NCBI GenBank assembly: GCA_018725565.1
Contig: QLUR01000019.1
Span: 1 to 50,991 of the forward strand
DNA: 50,991 nucleotides
Reading direction: 5' to 3'
From: Bacillota bacterium
Lineage (GTDB): Bacteria > Bacillota > Dethiobacteria > Dethiobacterales > Dethiobacteraceae
Shown here: positions 43,214-50,731 of the stretch, one piece after another
Layout: every line of letters starts with the position of its first letter
Position numbering within the stretch: the first letter of the stretch is position 1
Program-made: the position numbers and the translations under genes
Notes under the pieces: generated by a model
Databases searched by the model: none
Seen by the model: the letters and a program-made list of their open reading frames with translations, nothing else
What the model was told of the DNA's origin: nothing

Positions 43214-43327
43214 CTATTGTTCCCACCCCAGGTGTTGAGTAAAAAAGGAAGCTATAATTTCCGCCAATTCCTGTTCGTAACCTTGCCGGAAATGATCCGC
43301 TCCGGGGAAAATTTTCAAGAAATTTAA
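43214..43327 (-). pseudogene. C-terminal remnant of an alpha/beta hydrolase
   Basis: The minus strand has an open frame ending at TAG 43214-43216 with FLKIFPGADHFRQGYEQELA and then a helix (EIIASFFTQHLGWEQ). PGADHF is the catalytic-histidine motif at the end of dienelactone-hydrolase-like proteins. The resemblance stops at about 43327, exactly where the right copy of the 45-bp direct repeat begins. The rest of the hydrolase, with its serine and aspartate, is missing. Confidence 0.65.
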
Positions 43328-43372
43328 AACGCAAGCAGGTTTAAAATACTGGGTCAGGCCAGATCTTTCAGC
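43328..43372 (+). repeat. 45-bp direct repeat, right copy
   Basis: This copy matches 38699-38743 at 43 of 45 positions. It carries the last codons (LKDLA and stop, minus strand) of the small membrane protein gene but nothing of its body. Its left edge abuts the hydrolase remnant. The following bases to 43456 hold nothing I recognise. Confidence 0.85.
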
Positions 43373-43456
43373 GCCTGGCGGCGTGTACCTGGGTTGGGGG
43401 CAGATCCGCTATGGACGCATGCGCCTTGCATGGCCTATCACTTCTTCTAAATTAGA

Positions 43457-43485
43457 TTGCGATTTATACTATATTGCAGTATGAT
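43457..43485 (+). promoter_or_regulatory. Promoter and small palindrome of the Phd-PIN pair
   Basis: TTGCGA (43457-43462), 17 bases, TATGAT (43480-43485). ATACT (43466-43470) and AGTAT (43478-43482) form an inverted repeat inside the spacer, a plausible operator for the antitoxin. Confidence 0.55.
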
Positions 43486-43516
43486 TACCTTAAAGACACA
43501 GCTAGGAGTGATTGTA

Positions 43517-43825
43517 ATGAATATGATAAACGTGACAGAAATAAGAAGGAATATCCGCGAGGTTCTTTCGGATGTCGTAAAAACAAAAAAACCGGCCGTG
43601 ATTCTCCAGCGCTCCAAGCCGGTAGCATACCTGGTTGATGCAGAGTCCTTTGAAAATATGCAAAGAAATAAAGAAACGGAATCCGATGCTCTAACCAGAA
43701 GCAGGAATGAAAGCCTGGACAGGATAATGCAATTGAGGGCTAAGGTTGCCAGAAAAACCGGCGTTCATAGTGATTCAACCCCTTTAATCCGTGAACTGCG
43801 CGAGGGACTCGGCCGCCGTGAGTAA
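43517..43825 (+). CDS. Phd/YefM-type antitoxin
   Basis: Antitoxin of 102 residues; ATG 43517 is preceded by AGGAGTG. The N-terminal Phd fold is visible in VTEIRRNIREVLSDVVKTKK and PAVILQRSKPVAYLVDAE. The C-terminus is charged and probably disordered until it binds the toxin. It overlaps the PIN gene by 8 bases. The longer open frame upstream runs through the promoter and was not used. Confidence 0.87.
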   Translation: MNMINVTEIRRNIREVLSDVVKTKKPAVILQRSKPVAYLVDAESFENMQRNKETESDALTRSRNESLDRIMQLRAKVARKTGVHSDSTPLIRELREGLGRRE

Positions 43826-44288
43826 CTATATTTGCCTGGATACGTCGGTATTAGTCAAAGTGCTGGCAGAAGAAGAGGATAGCGAAAAAGCGACTGCATT
43901 AATGCAACGGATAATTCAGGACAGGCAGCTAATCGTTTTGCCGTCGTTTGTCTGGGCCGAGGTTGGAACTGTGCTTAGAAAAAAACGCCGGAGCAACGAT
44001 CTGTCTGTCCGGCAAGCAGACGAACTATGGCTTGAATTTAGGCAATTCCCCGGGATTGAGTACCTGTCGGATGACTTAGTAATGGACAGGGCCTATAAAA
44101 TAAGTCGCTATTTTAACATGTCCACACTATACGATGCGGCGTTTTTAGCTGTCAGCGAGGTTGTAGGGGAAAGAACAGGGGAAAGCTGCGAATTCTGGAC
44201 GGCTGATGAAAAGTTGATAAATCTGTTGAATGGGCGGAGGGATTATGTCCGGCACTTGAAGGAATTCTCGCAAATATCCCCCACATGA
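43818..44288 (+). CDS. PIN-domain toxin ribonuclease
   Basis: VapC-like ribonuclease toxin of 156 residues. GTG 43818 has GAGGG 8 bases upstream and overlaps the antitoxin stop. Acidic residues are in place: CLDTSVLVKVL (first Asp), WAEVGTVL (Glu), TLYDAAFLAV (Asp) and FWTADEKLI (Asp). It is a different lineage from the PIN protein at 12.7-13.1 kb, whose antitoxin is AbrB-like. Confidence 0.87.
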   Translation: MSNYICLDTSVLVKVLAEEEDSEKATALMQRIIQDRQLIVLPSFVWAEVGTVLRKKRRSNDLSVRQADELWLEFRQFPGIEYLSDDLVMDRAYKISRYFNMSTLYDAAFLAVSEVVGERTGESCEFWTADEKLINLLNGRRDYVRHLKEFSQISPT

Positions 44289-44340
44289 ATCCAGCCATAT
44301 GATTGACCCATGTTAGAGTAAACTTACTGTAGGATGTTTT

Positions 44341-44435
44341 GCAGGAGAGTCCCTGCATCACAAAGAAGAGAGACCTCACCATCCGCCAACCAGGATGAGT
44401 AACTACGAAAGTAGCCACTCGGAGGTGAAGTCTCT
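44341..44435 (+). ncRNA. Candidate structured RNA element
   Basis: In the 359-base gap after the PIN gene the plus strand folds well. There is a short hairpin at 44341-44356 (GCAGG/CCTGC). A closing helix follows, of AGAGAC+TCACC (44369-44380) with GGTGA+GTCTCT (44424-44435). It encloses two hairpins: ATCC/GGAT (44381-44396) and GAGT-CTAC-GAAA-GTAG-ACTC (44397-44420), the latter with a GNRA tetraloop. The tetraloop fixes the strand. It could be part of a group II intron domain or a stand-alone RNA; no family was identified. I see nothing clear from 44436 to 44647. Confidence 0.5.
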
Positions 44436-44647
44436 GGTCAGGGGATAGAGATAGACGGACTTGATAGTGAGCTTGGCCTTGTTACTGCCGCTTCTTCCCT
44501 GGCCCTGGGTGGCGCGACAAACCTCCAGTTGGCCGCCTTAGCTGAACCTCAAGGGGCAGCAGTTGGGAAAAATCAACCTTCAGCTTCGGTTTGGGTTCCC
44601 CGGCCGGAGTGCGTGGGGCGCTCTTACAGAAATATAGTTTTGCCTTT

Positions 44648-45175
44648 TTATGCTTTGCGACGCATGGCCAAGCTGCCAAATCCAAGGATTGTCAGCATCG
44701 CTGCAGCGGTCAGATAATAACCGGTATAATCGGCGGCAGGCAGTGATGCGTCCTGGGCGGGAGCGACAATTACTTCCGGTTGTTGTTCGGCGGTAAGAAT
44801 CCTCATCTGCGGCTCCGCCGGAGCAAGCTTCCGGTCCTCCTCCTCAAGAGCACTGAGTTCTGCGGGGCTTAAAACCAATTTTTGGTCCACTCTGACCGGA
44901 ACCTCGACTTTCCGCTCGCTGGCAAGCCCCTTGTTGACAACAGCTTCGACCATGTACACATCAACTTTGATGTTCCAAAACTCGCGCAGCCAGGCACTTT
45001 CAACAATTATCGCCTCAATGTCTGCCTTCTGCGTGACAGCAAGGTGCTCTCTGGCAATCGCCTGCAATTCCCCGCTTAACTCAGGTTCCAGCACCCTGAG
45101 CATTGCCATGCCCGGCGCAGCCAAGAACAGTAAAAAAATTAAACTGACTACACCTGCGACTACTTTGTTCATCAT
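44648..45175 (-). CDS. Secreted protein with sorting-signal-like C-terminus
   Basis: A 175-residue exported protein. The signal peptide covers about residues 1-24 (MMNKVVAGVVSLIFLLFLAA), and a mixed alpha/beta domain follows to about residue 115. A Pro/Glu/Gln-rich linker precedes SLPAADYTGYYL, a hydrophobic stretch and RRKA at the end. That tail has the shape of an LPXTG-type cell-wall sorting signal but the motif is LPAAD. It may be simply membrane anchored. The start follows GGAGGAGAG. I recognise no family for the central domain. Confidence 0.65.
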   Translation of the reverse strand: MMNKVVAGVVSLIFLLFLAAPGMAMLRVLEPELSGELQAIAREHLAVTQKADIEAIIVESAWLREFWNIKVDVYMVEAVVNKGLASERKVEVPVRVDQKLVLSPAELSALEEEDRKLAPAEPQMRILTAEQQPEVIVAPAQDASLPAADYTGYYLTAAAMLTILGFGSLAMRRKA

Positions 45176-45266
45176 CCGGTCTCTCCTCCTGTTAACTTAG
45201 TGTCGCAAGGTTAGACGGATGAGAAAAGGTTTTTGTTCCACTCCGCACACATGCGTTTTTATGCGA

Positions 45267-45947
45267 TTAAAATTCTCGGCGCAGATATATCTTTAAGGAA
45301 ATCAGATAAGAAACGTATAGCATAACCATGATCAGGAATATCAAGCCGGTGACCAGCAGCGCGTAGGGCTGATCGGCGGCAAATTGCAGCAGCGGTTTCA
45401 TCAGGACGCTCTCCCGGTTTTTGTACACCGCCTCCGCCAGGATGTTGCCCCCAAAGAAAAACACGAAAAAGAGGATGAGGCTGATCATTCTCGACTTTAT
45501 ATACCCCCACTTGAAATAAGTTGGCAGGTAAACACTGTTCATCAAGGTAACAGCGAAAGCTCCCACAAGCAAGCCTTCCCCGCTTGGGGGATACACCTTT
45601 ACCGGCAGATGCGCCAGCCTGATCGCCCCGGTGATGAGCACATAATATACAACACCGATGACCATAAACACATACACCGAAAGATACCTGGCCGCCACAA
45701 TCTGCGCTCTGCTTACAGGCATACTGTTCAAAACCACGTCCGCCTTACTTTTGTCCTCGTAAGCGCAGGCGTTTCCGGTCAGCATGTAGGTCACCGTCAC
45801 CATGGCGGCGGCAAATACTGCCAAGCCGGCGGCGGGGCCCATGCCGGCTACATTCTGAAAAATCAACAGCATGACGGCAATGTATACACCGCTAAGAAGA
45901 ACAGTCTTTTTCTGGATAAGCATATCTTTTAAAATCAGGCTAGACAT
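45267..45947 (-). CDS. ABC-2 type permease (system 3)
   Basis: A six-helix membrane subunit of 226 residues from ATG 45947, which overlaps the ATPase stop by 8 bases; GGAGG precedes it. It resembles ABC2_membrane_2 permeases that work with YtrA-type regulated ATPases (SSLILKDMLIQKKT at the N-terminus, a helix pair, then DVVLNSMPVSRAQIVAARY). It probably acts as a homodimer with the ATPase next to it. Substrate unknown; cell-envelope stress systems of this type often respond to wall-active peptides. Confidence 0.87.
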   Translation of the reverse strand: MSSLILKDMLIQKKTVLLSGVYIAVMLLIFQNVAGMGPAAGLAVFAAAMVTVTYMLTGNACAYEDKSKADVVLNSMPVSRAQIVAARYLSVYVFMVIGVVYYVLITGAIRLAHLPVKVYPPSGEGLLVGAFAVTLMNSVYLPTYFKWGYIKSRMISLILFFVFFFGGNILAEAVYKNRESVLMKPLLQFAADQPYALLVTGLIFLIMVMLYVSYLISLKIYLRREF

Positions 45948-46806
45948 TTTGCGGCCTCCTAGTAAAGTAGAGCATGATCTCGTCCAGAGAAGGTTTTTCA
46001 ATGACCACGCTATCCCTGAATAACCGTTTCACCTGATGCTTGTCTTTTACCAACCCTTCGAACCCGAACTGGTTTTCCCTCATACCGACCAGGTGTTTCC
46101 TAAAATCACCGCTTAAAAGCTCCCTGGCCCCTTTGGCCAGGCCGAAGTTATCCACGATATCATCTTTGGCGGCAGAAAACTCAATGCGCCCGTCATTGAT
46201 GAAGGTAATATAATCGGCAATCTTCTCCAGGTCGGAAGTGATATGTGTCGAGAAGACGACGCCCTGGCGTTCATCCAGCATGGTCCGGGAAAGAATTTCC
46301 AACAACTCGCTGCGGGTGACCGGGTCCAGGCCGGAGGTCGGTTCATCCATGATTAACAACTCGGCATGATGCGACAACGCCACGGCCAGAGAGAACTTCA
46401 TCTTCATGCCCCTGGACAGTTCCTTGATTTTTTTATGCACGGGCAAGGCAAAATCGCGCAAATATTTTTTAAAAGCGCCATCATCCCAATTCCTGTAAAA
46501 AGGAGCGATGATCTTCTTCATCTGCGCCACAGTCAGGTCCTCGTAATAATAATTCTCGTCATAGACAAAACCGATCTTGTTTTTGATCTCCTTTTCACTC
46601 TTCAGGTTGTCCAAGCCGCAAATCGCGATTGTACCGCCGTCTCTTTTCAGCAGGTTCATGATCAGCTTGATGGTGGTGCTTTTCCCCGCGCCGTTGGGGC
46701 CGATAAAGCCCATTATATATCCTCTCTCCAGGGAAAAGCTGATCTCCTGCAGGCTGAAGCCCTTAAAAGATTTTTGCAAGTTGTGTACTTCCAGGATAGC
46801 GGACAT
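45940..46806 (-). CDS. ABC exporter ATPase (system 3)
   Basis: Nucleotide-binding subunit of 288 residues from ATG 46806. Walker A GPNGAGKST is at 36-44, signature LSRGM at 130-134 and Walker B LLIMDEP at 150-156; a C-terminal extension follows. It starts 2 bases after the GntR gene ends and overlaps the permease gene, so all three form one operon. The longer frame upstream lies inside the GntR gene and is not used. Confidence 0.92.
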   Translation of the reverse strand: MSAILEVHNLQKSFKGFSLQEISFSLERGYIMGFIGPNGAGKSTTIKLIMNLLKRDGGTIAICGLDNLKSEKEIKNKIGFVYDENYYYEDLTVAQMKKIIAPFYRNWDDGAFKKYLRDFALPVHKKIKELSRGMKMKFSLAVALSHHAELLIMDEPTSGLDPVTRSELLEILSRTMLDERQGVVFSTHITSDLEKIADYITFINDGRIEFSAAKDDIVDNFGLAKGARELLSGDFRKHLVGMRENQFGFEGLVKDKHQVKRLFRDSVVIEKPSLDEIMLYFTRRPQNV

Positions 46807-46807
46807 G

Positions 46808-47182
46808 TTATACCTCCTCGTACAGTACTTTGAGCATGCCGGCCATATCTGCAAGGCTCAACTCGATGGATTTGGCCGCATCAACCGCCTCGCCCAATTT
46901 TTCTTCCACAATTTTCAGCCGCACCTCCTGCAGCAGCTCCTTGTTCTGGGCGGCCACGAAGGTGCCTTTCCCGGGCACCGTTACGATGTACCCCTCCCGT
47001 TCCAGTTCCTCGTACGCCCGCTTGGTGGTTATAACACTGATTTGCAGCTCCTTGGCCAGAGTCCTTATGGAGGGCAGCAGCTCATTTTCAACAATGTCAC
47101 CCCGCATGACCAGGTTTTTAATCTGCCGCATAATCTGCGCGTAAATCGGCTCGTCAGCAGAGTTAGAAATAATAATGTTCAA
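46808..47182 (-). CDS. YtrA-type GntR regulator (system 3)
   Basis: Short GntR-family repressor (124 residues) of the YtrA class: an N-terminal winged helix (PIYAQIMRQIKNLVMRGDIV and LPSIRTLAKELQISVITTKR) with a small helical tail and no ligand domain. Such proteins repress their own ABC operon. A 9-bp inverted repeat on the promoter (47228-47252) is the likely operator. It is first in the operon with the ATPase and permease genes. Confidence 0.9.
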   Translation of the reverse strand: MNIIISNSADEPIYAQIMRQIKNLVMRGDIVENELLPSIRTLAKELQISVITTKRAYEELEREGYIVTVPGKGTFVAAQNKELLQEVRLKIVEEKLGEAVDAAKSIELSLADMAGMLKVLYEEV

Positions 47183-47227
47183 AAATACGGTTCATCTCCT
47201 TTAAGCACTGTTCCCCCACCTCGTCTT

Positions 47228-47271
47228 ATCGTATATATACATTATATACGATATTTACGCTCCTTTGTCAA
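47228..47271 (-). promoter_or_regulatory. Promoter and operator of the system 3 operon
   Basis: The minus strand has TTGACA (47266-47271) and either TATATA after 17 bases (47243-47248) or TATAAT after 19 (47241-47246). A perfect repeat, ATCGTATAT (47228-47236) and ATATACGAT (47244-47252), overlaps the -10 box, as expected for a YtrA-type repressor site. The bases from 47280 to 47430 hold nothing I recognise. Confidence 0.7.
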
Positions 47272-47433
47272 CTATTTTTGGGTCCGATACGTTGCCGCTG
47301 ATTTGCTGAGTACAGCAAGAGATTCGATCCCCGCCTCTCTTGGCTTCGCTTTGTTCGCCGGGTAGCAGAACGCATAGCGTTTGACGAAATGGCGCTGCTT
47401 ACTAAAAGTCGGAACAGTATGTTCTGAGGACTC

Positions 47434-47489
47434 TTGACAAGGAAAATATCATCATATAGAATACTATTTGAATAGTAAACTATATGATG
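47434..47489 (+). promoter_or_regulatory. Promoter with 40-base palindromic operator (system 4)
   Basis: TTGACA (47434-47439), 17 bases, TAGAAT (47457-47462). Over the -10 and start lies a nested palindrome. The outer arms CATCATATAG (47450-47459) and CTATATGATG (47480-47489) match perfectly, and so do the inner arms ACTATT (47463-47468) and AATAGT (47471-47476). This is the probable site of the GntR protein encoded just downstream. Confidence 0.78.
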
Positions 47490-47548
47490 TAAATGCATTT
47501 TGCCGCTGAGCCGCTCCAACATCCCCCGGGCATGGAGGTGAACCTTTA

Positions 47549-47929
47549 ATGCGCTATAATGACCGCGAACCGATCTATCTGCAGATCATGAACGAGGTTA
47601 AGGCACAGATTGCCTATGGCAAGCTGACGCCGGGCATGCAGCTGCCCACGATCAAAGAGCAGGCCGCCATAATGAGGGTTAATCCCAACACGGTGGCCCG
47701 GGTGTATGCTTTGCTTGAGCAGGAGCGCATTATCACTAAGCAAAAGGGGCTGGGCACTTTTGTCAGCGCGAGTGAGTACTTGGCACGCGAACTGCGTGAG
47801 AAGATCGCCGAAAGCGTCACCTCCCGCTTTGTCAGTGAACTGCAGCGGCTGGGATTTGGCCCGGCTGAGATTCTTCAGCAGCTTCAGCAATTTCTGGCCC
47901 GCGCCCCTGGCGGCGAAAACAGCCGCTGA
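47549..47929 (+). CDS. YtrA-type GntR regulator (system 4)
   Basis: Short GntR repressor of 126 residues with the winged helix PIYLQIMNEVKAQIAYGKLTPG and LPTIKEQAAIMRVNPNTVAR, followed by a small C-terminal helical domain. ATG 47549 follows AUGGAGGTG-like GGAGGTG. It opens a four-gene plus-strand operon (GntR, ATPase, two permeases) divergent from system 3, and should bind the 40-base palindrome on its promoter. Confidence 0.91.
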   Translation: MRYNDREPIYLQIMNEVKAQIAYGKLTPGMQLPTIKEQAAIMRVNPNTVARVYALLEQERIITKQKGLGTFVSASEYLARELREKIAESVTSRFVSELQRLGFGPAEILQQLQQFLARAPGGENSR

Positions 47930-47960
47930 AAACAGAAGACCGCAAAAAGGAGTGAGCTTT

Positions 47961-48671
47961 GTGAGAGAAATCCTGACCGTAACCAACCTGGTAAAGCGCT
48001 ACGGCGGAAAGGTGGCTCTCAACGGCGCCAACTGCCGCTTTGAGCAAGGCAAAATTTACGGACTGCTGGGGCCAAATGCCAGCGGAAAGACCACCTTTTT
48101 AAAAATCTGCGCCGCCCTGATCATGATTTACCAGGGGCAGGTATTAATCGACGGCGTCAGGCCTGGGCTGGCCACTAAGGCTAAAGTAGCCTACCTTCCC
48201 GACGGCGATTACTTCCTTGACTGGATGCGGGTAGCCGACACTGTAAACTACTTCAGCGACTTTTTCGCCGACTTCGATCGAGCCAAAGCCGAGCATCTGC
48301 TGCTTGAATTGGAGCTCGAGAAGTCCTCGCCTGTCAAAAGCCTCTCCAAGGGTATGAAGGCGCGGCTGAAACTGGCTGTCGTACTGTCGCGGCGTGCCCG
48401 CCTCTTTTTGCTTGATGAGGCCTTTGACGGCGTCGATCCGGTCACCAGAGAGAAGATCATCGACGTGATGCTTAATACCTTTGATCAGGAGAGCACCATG
48501 ATCCTGGCAACCCACCATATCGACTATGTGGAGAAGCTGCTGGACGAGGTGAAACTTCTGCGCCGCGGAGAGGTGATCCGGGAGATTGCCGCCGAGGAGA
48601 TTAGGCAAAACAGCGGCCAGTCTATCGGGGAGTATTACCTGGAGGTTTTCCGCCATGAAAAAGCTACTTAA
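47961..48671 (+). CDS. ABC exporter ATPase (system 4)
   Basis: Nucleotide-binding subunit of 236 residues; GTG 47961 has AAGGAG 8 bases upstream. Walker A GPNASGKTT is at 37-45, the signature is SKGM (129-132), and Walker B reads LFLLDEA, with Ala replacing the usual Pro after the catalytic Glu. The frame is open much further upstream, but that part overlaps the GntR gene. It overlaps the next permease gene by 17 bases. Confidence 0.9.
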   Translation: MREILTVTNLVKRYGGKVALNGANCRFEQGKIYGLLGPNASGKTTFLKICAALIMIYQGQVLIDGVRPGLATKAKVAYLPDGDYFLDWMRVADTVNYFSDFFADFDRAKAEHLLLELELEKSSPVKSLSKGMKARLKLAVVLSRRARLFLLDEAFDGVDPVTREKIIDVMLNTFDQESTMILATHHIDYVEKLLDEVKLLRRGEVIREIAAEEIRQNSGQSIGEYYLEVFRHEKAT

Positions 48672-49371
48672 ATATCAGCTGATGCACTACCGCAGTATAG
48701 AAATGAAAGTGTTCCTAGTCCTCCCGCTTTTAGTGGCGCTTCTGGGCTGGTTAAGCCACCATCTCCTCGGCGTACCTGCCGGAGGGATCTTAATTGTTAT
48801 AGCAATACTTTATGCCGGCATACTTAGCGCAGTTGCGCACTACACGCAATATCTTTACTCAAACCCTATGGAAGGTTCTCTGCCCCTGTTAATACCGATA
48901 CCGTATCTTTGGTCGCTTTTTGCTGGTTTGCTTGCCTCGCTGCCGGCGGGGGGCGCCGTTGCTGCCAGCTACTTTGCCCTTACTCTCGCTTTCCGGCAGC
49001 AGCCTGGTATTCAGTTATTAGACGGCTGGCAATGGCTGATGCTCACAGGTATATATATCCTGGCCCAATCGGCCTTTGTCTGTCTGTTAGCTGCCTACGG
49101 AGCGTTGAAAGGCCGGCTGGTATTGCCCAAAAAACTAGGGGTTTTAAGCAGGATTGCCCGGTGGGGCGAAGATGAAACAGTGTCTTCGCTTATGTTTTCT
49201 ACATTTATATCCTTATATGGTGCCTTTATTGTAATTATCCCTTTAATTGTGATGATGTTCAACGAACATATCGCTATCTCACGCGCCCTGCTGGCGCTGA
49301 TCGTTTACGCGTCAAGCTCTGTTTTACTATACACCGCCTCTTACCTGCTGGAAAAATACAGTAATTATTGA
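48655..49371 (+). CDS. Membrane permease (system 4, first)
   Basis: A 238-residue protein with about six membrane helices and short loops, starting at ATG 48655 (GGAGG 8 bases upstream) inside the end of the ATPase gene. It is a likely channel subunit of the YtrB-YtrC/D-like exporter. The family is recognisable only by context and hydrophobicity. Confidence 0.8.
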   Translation: MKKLLKYQLMHYRSIEMKVFLVLPLLVALLGWLSHHLLGVPAGGILIVIAILYAGILSAVAHYTQYLYSNPMEGSLPLLIPIPYLWSLFAGLLASLPAGGAVAASYFALTLAFRQQPGIQLLDGWQWLMLTGIYILAQSAFVCLLAAYGALKGRLVLPKKLGVLSRIARWGEDETVSSLMFSTFISLYGAFIVIIPLIVMMFNEHIAISRALLALIVYASSSVLLYTASYLLEKYSNY

Positions 49372-49388
49372 TTTAGGGGGGATGCAAA

Positions 49389-50111
49389 TTGCCGGCACTG
49401 CTCAAGTACTCTTTTCTGGCGCTGGGAGGCCGCCTGTTTATTCTTGTAATCTATCTGCTGTTCAGCCTGGCCACGCATCTGTTTGTTCCTGCGCTGCCGG
49501 AGTTTTTGCGGCAAAGCGCATTGCTGGTTGTTTGGTTTATATTATCGTTTATTAATTTTATGATAATCGTGGCGATAGTGACCGGCCGGGGATTAACTTT
49601 GCTGCACACGCAGTACCAGCAGATTCCGCATGGGCCAGGCAAGTTGATCGCCTCCCACCTGGTGACGGCCTTTGCCGTTGTTTCGATCTTCATAACCGCC
49701 TGGGTCTCGTTTTATCCCTTTGCCTCAAACTTGATGCCGGCCGGCGCCACCCTTCTGGTAGCTGTAAATATCTTCTCCTTCAGCCTGTACGTTGCCTCAA
49801 TCAGCCTGATCGTATTAATGCTTGGTCTTGCTCTCCATACCGTTGGCAGACAGCGCGGCGCCGCTTTCCTGGCGTTCTCGGCCATGTTTCTGGTGATCTG
49901 CCTGCTGGTATTTCCGGTAAACCTGAATCCCTTGGGGTTGGTGTGGGCTCCAATAGCCGGTTTGACGGAAGGGACTGCCATTCCCGGCGACACCTTGCTG
50001 CAAACACCCTGGGACGCGGCGTGGAGGAATATAATTCTGACAACCGCAGCGCTGATTCTGCAATACATGAGCCTGACCTACCTGCTCAGCGGCAGAATTG
50101 ATGTGGATTAA
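49389..50111 (+). CDS. Membrane permease (system 4, second)
   Basis: A 240-residue protein with about six helices; TTG 49389 is preceded by GGGGGG. It is last in the system 4 operon and about the same size as the preceding permease, suggesting a heterodimeric channel. The bases from its stop to 50200 contain no strong terminator. Confidence 0.8.
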   Translation: MPALLKYSFLALGGRLFILVIYLLFSLATHLFVPALPEFLRQSALLVVWFILSFINFMIIVAIVTGRGLTLLHTQYQQIPHGPGKLIASHLVTAFAVVSIFITAWVSFYPFASNLMPAGATLLVAVNIFSFSLYVASISLIVLMLGLALHTVGRQRGAAFLAFSAMFLVICLLVFPVNLNPLGLVWAPIAGLTEGTAIPGDTLLQTPWDAAWRNIILTTAALILQYMSLTYLLSGRIDVD

Positions 50112-50200
50112 ATAACTGCCGGAAAACCTTCCGCCGGAGCCAGCGTCATTAGTAGGGCTTGTAAGCTTATGCTTATACCGTGTCAACGGGTGGACCGGGG

Positions 50201-50228
50201 TTGCAAAATAAAGTAATTCTGCTATAAT
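50201..50228 (+). promoter_or_regulatory. Promoter of tRNA-Pro
   Basis: TTGCAA (50201-50206), 16 bases, TATAAT (50223-50228), 9 bases before the tRNA. Confidence 0.7.
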
Positions 50229-50236
50229 GAACTTGT

Positions 50237-50313
50237 CGGGGCGTAGCGCAGTTTGGTAGCGCGCTTGGTTCGGGACCAAGAGGCCGCAGGTTCAAATCCT
50301 GTCGCTCCGACCA
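50237..50313 (+). tRNA. tRNA-Pro(CGG)
   Basis: The full cloverleaf is visible. Acceptor CGGGGCG/CGCTCCG has one G-U pair, and the D-arm is GCGC...GCGC. The anticodon stem CTTGG/CCAAG carries loop TTCGGGA (anticodon CGG), and the T-arm is GCAGG/CCTGT with TTCAAAT. CCA is encoded. It reads codon CCG. It is followed by a terminator and then mobile-element sequence. Confidence 0.96.
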
Positions 50314-50331
50314 AATAATCTACCATCTATT

Positions 50332-50364
50332 GATACAAAGAATTGTATCGGTGGTTGGTTTTTA
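50332..50364 (+). terminator. Terminator after tRNA-Pro
   Basis: GATACAA (50332-50338) pairs with TTGTATC (50343-50349), flanked by a weaker ACC/GGT extension. TTTTT follows. Confidence 0.65.
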
Positions 50365-50502
50365 CTTTGCCCAAAAGCCCAGTGTTTAAGCCATTCTTGC
50401 GGTTTTGCGAGGTGGCTTTTGCCTTTTTGTAGAGGTCTGAAATAGAGTTTTTTAGCAGCAACCGGACTTTGCTCCCGCTTTTTCGGCGGTTATGGCAAGG
50501 GG

Positions 50503-50604
50503 AATCGTTGAAAATTAGAGGGGGGTGTGCATTTTTCAGGCAAATCGTTGAAAGATTGGGACAATCGTTGAACTGTACCCCCAACAGCTGAACTGTACCC
50601 CCAA
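50503..50604 (+). repeat. Short repeats resembling insertion-sequence ends
   Basis: AATCGTTGAA-like copies lie at 50503, 50543 and 50563, and TGAACTGTACCCCCAA is repeated in tandem at 50569-50584 and 50589-50604. A TGGACAC follows at 50608. Arrays of about 20-base end repeats with GTACCCCC are seen in IS21-type elements. No transposase for such an element is in the window. The rest of 50365-50731 has no gene I can support. Confidence 0.45.
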
Positions 50605-50731
50605 AAATGGACACGGCAGATTTCAGAAATCCATAGTGTAGACACGGGAAATTGTATCGATTTCCAAAAGTCAAGACTGTGGACACAAGAAAAGGTGCAT
50701 ACTAAAAACAGCACTTTTGGAGGTGTCCGCA

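Noticed and set aside
47300-47350. Minus-strand stretch with a T-arm-like GGGGATCGAATC
   Set aside because: No acceptor, D-arm or anticodon stem can be built around it, so it is not a tRNA.
47268-47522. 84-codon minus-strand frame in the divergent GntR promoter region
   Set aside because: It covers both promoters and the 40-base palindrome, has no SD and no recognisable product.
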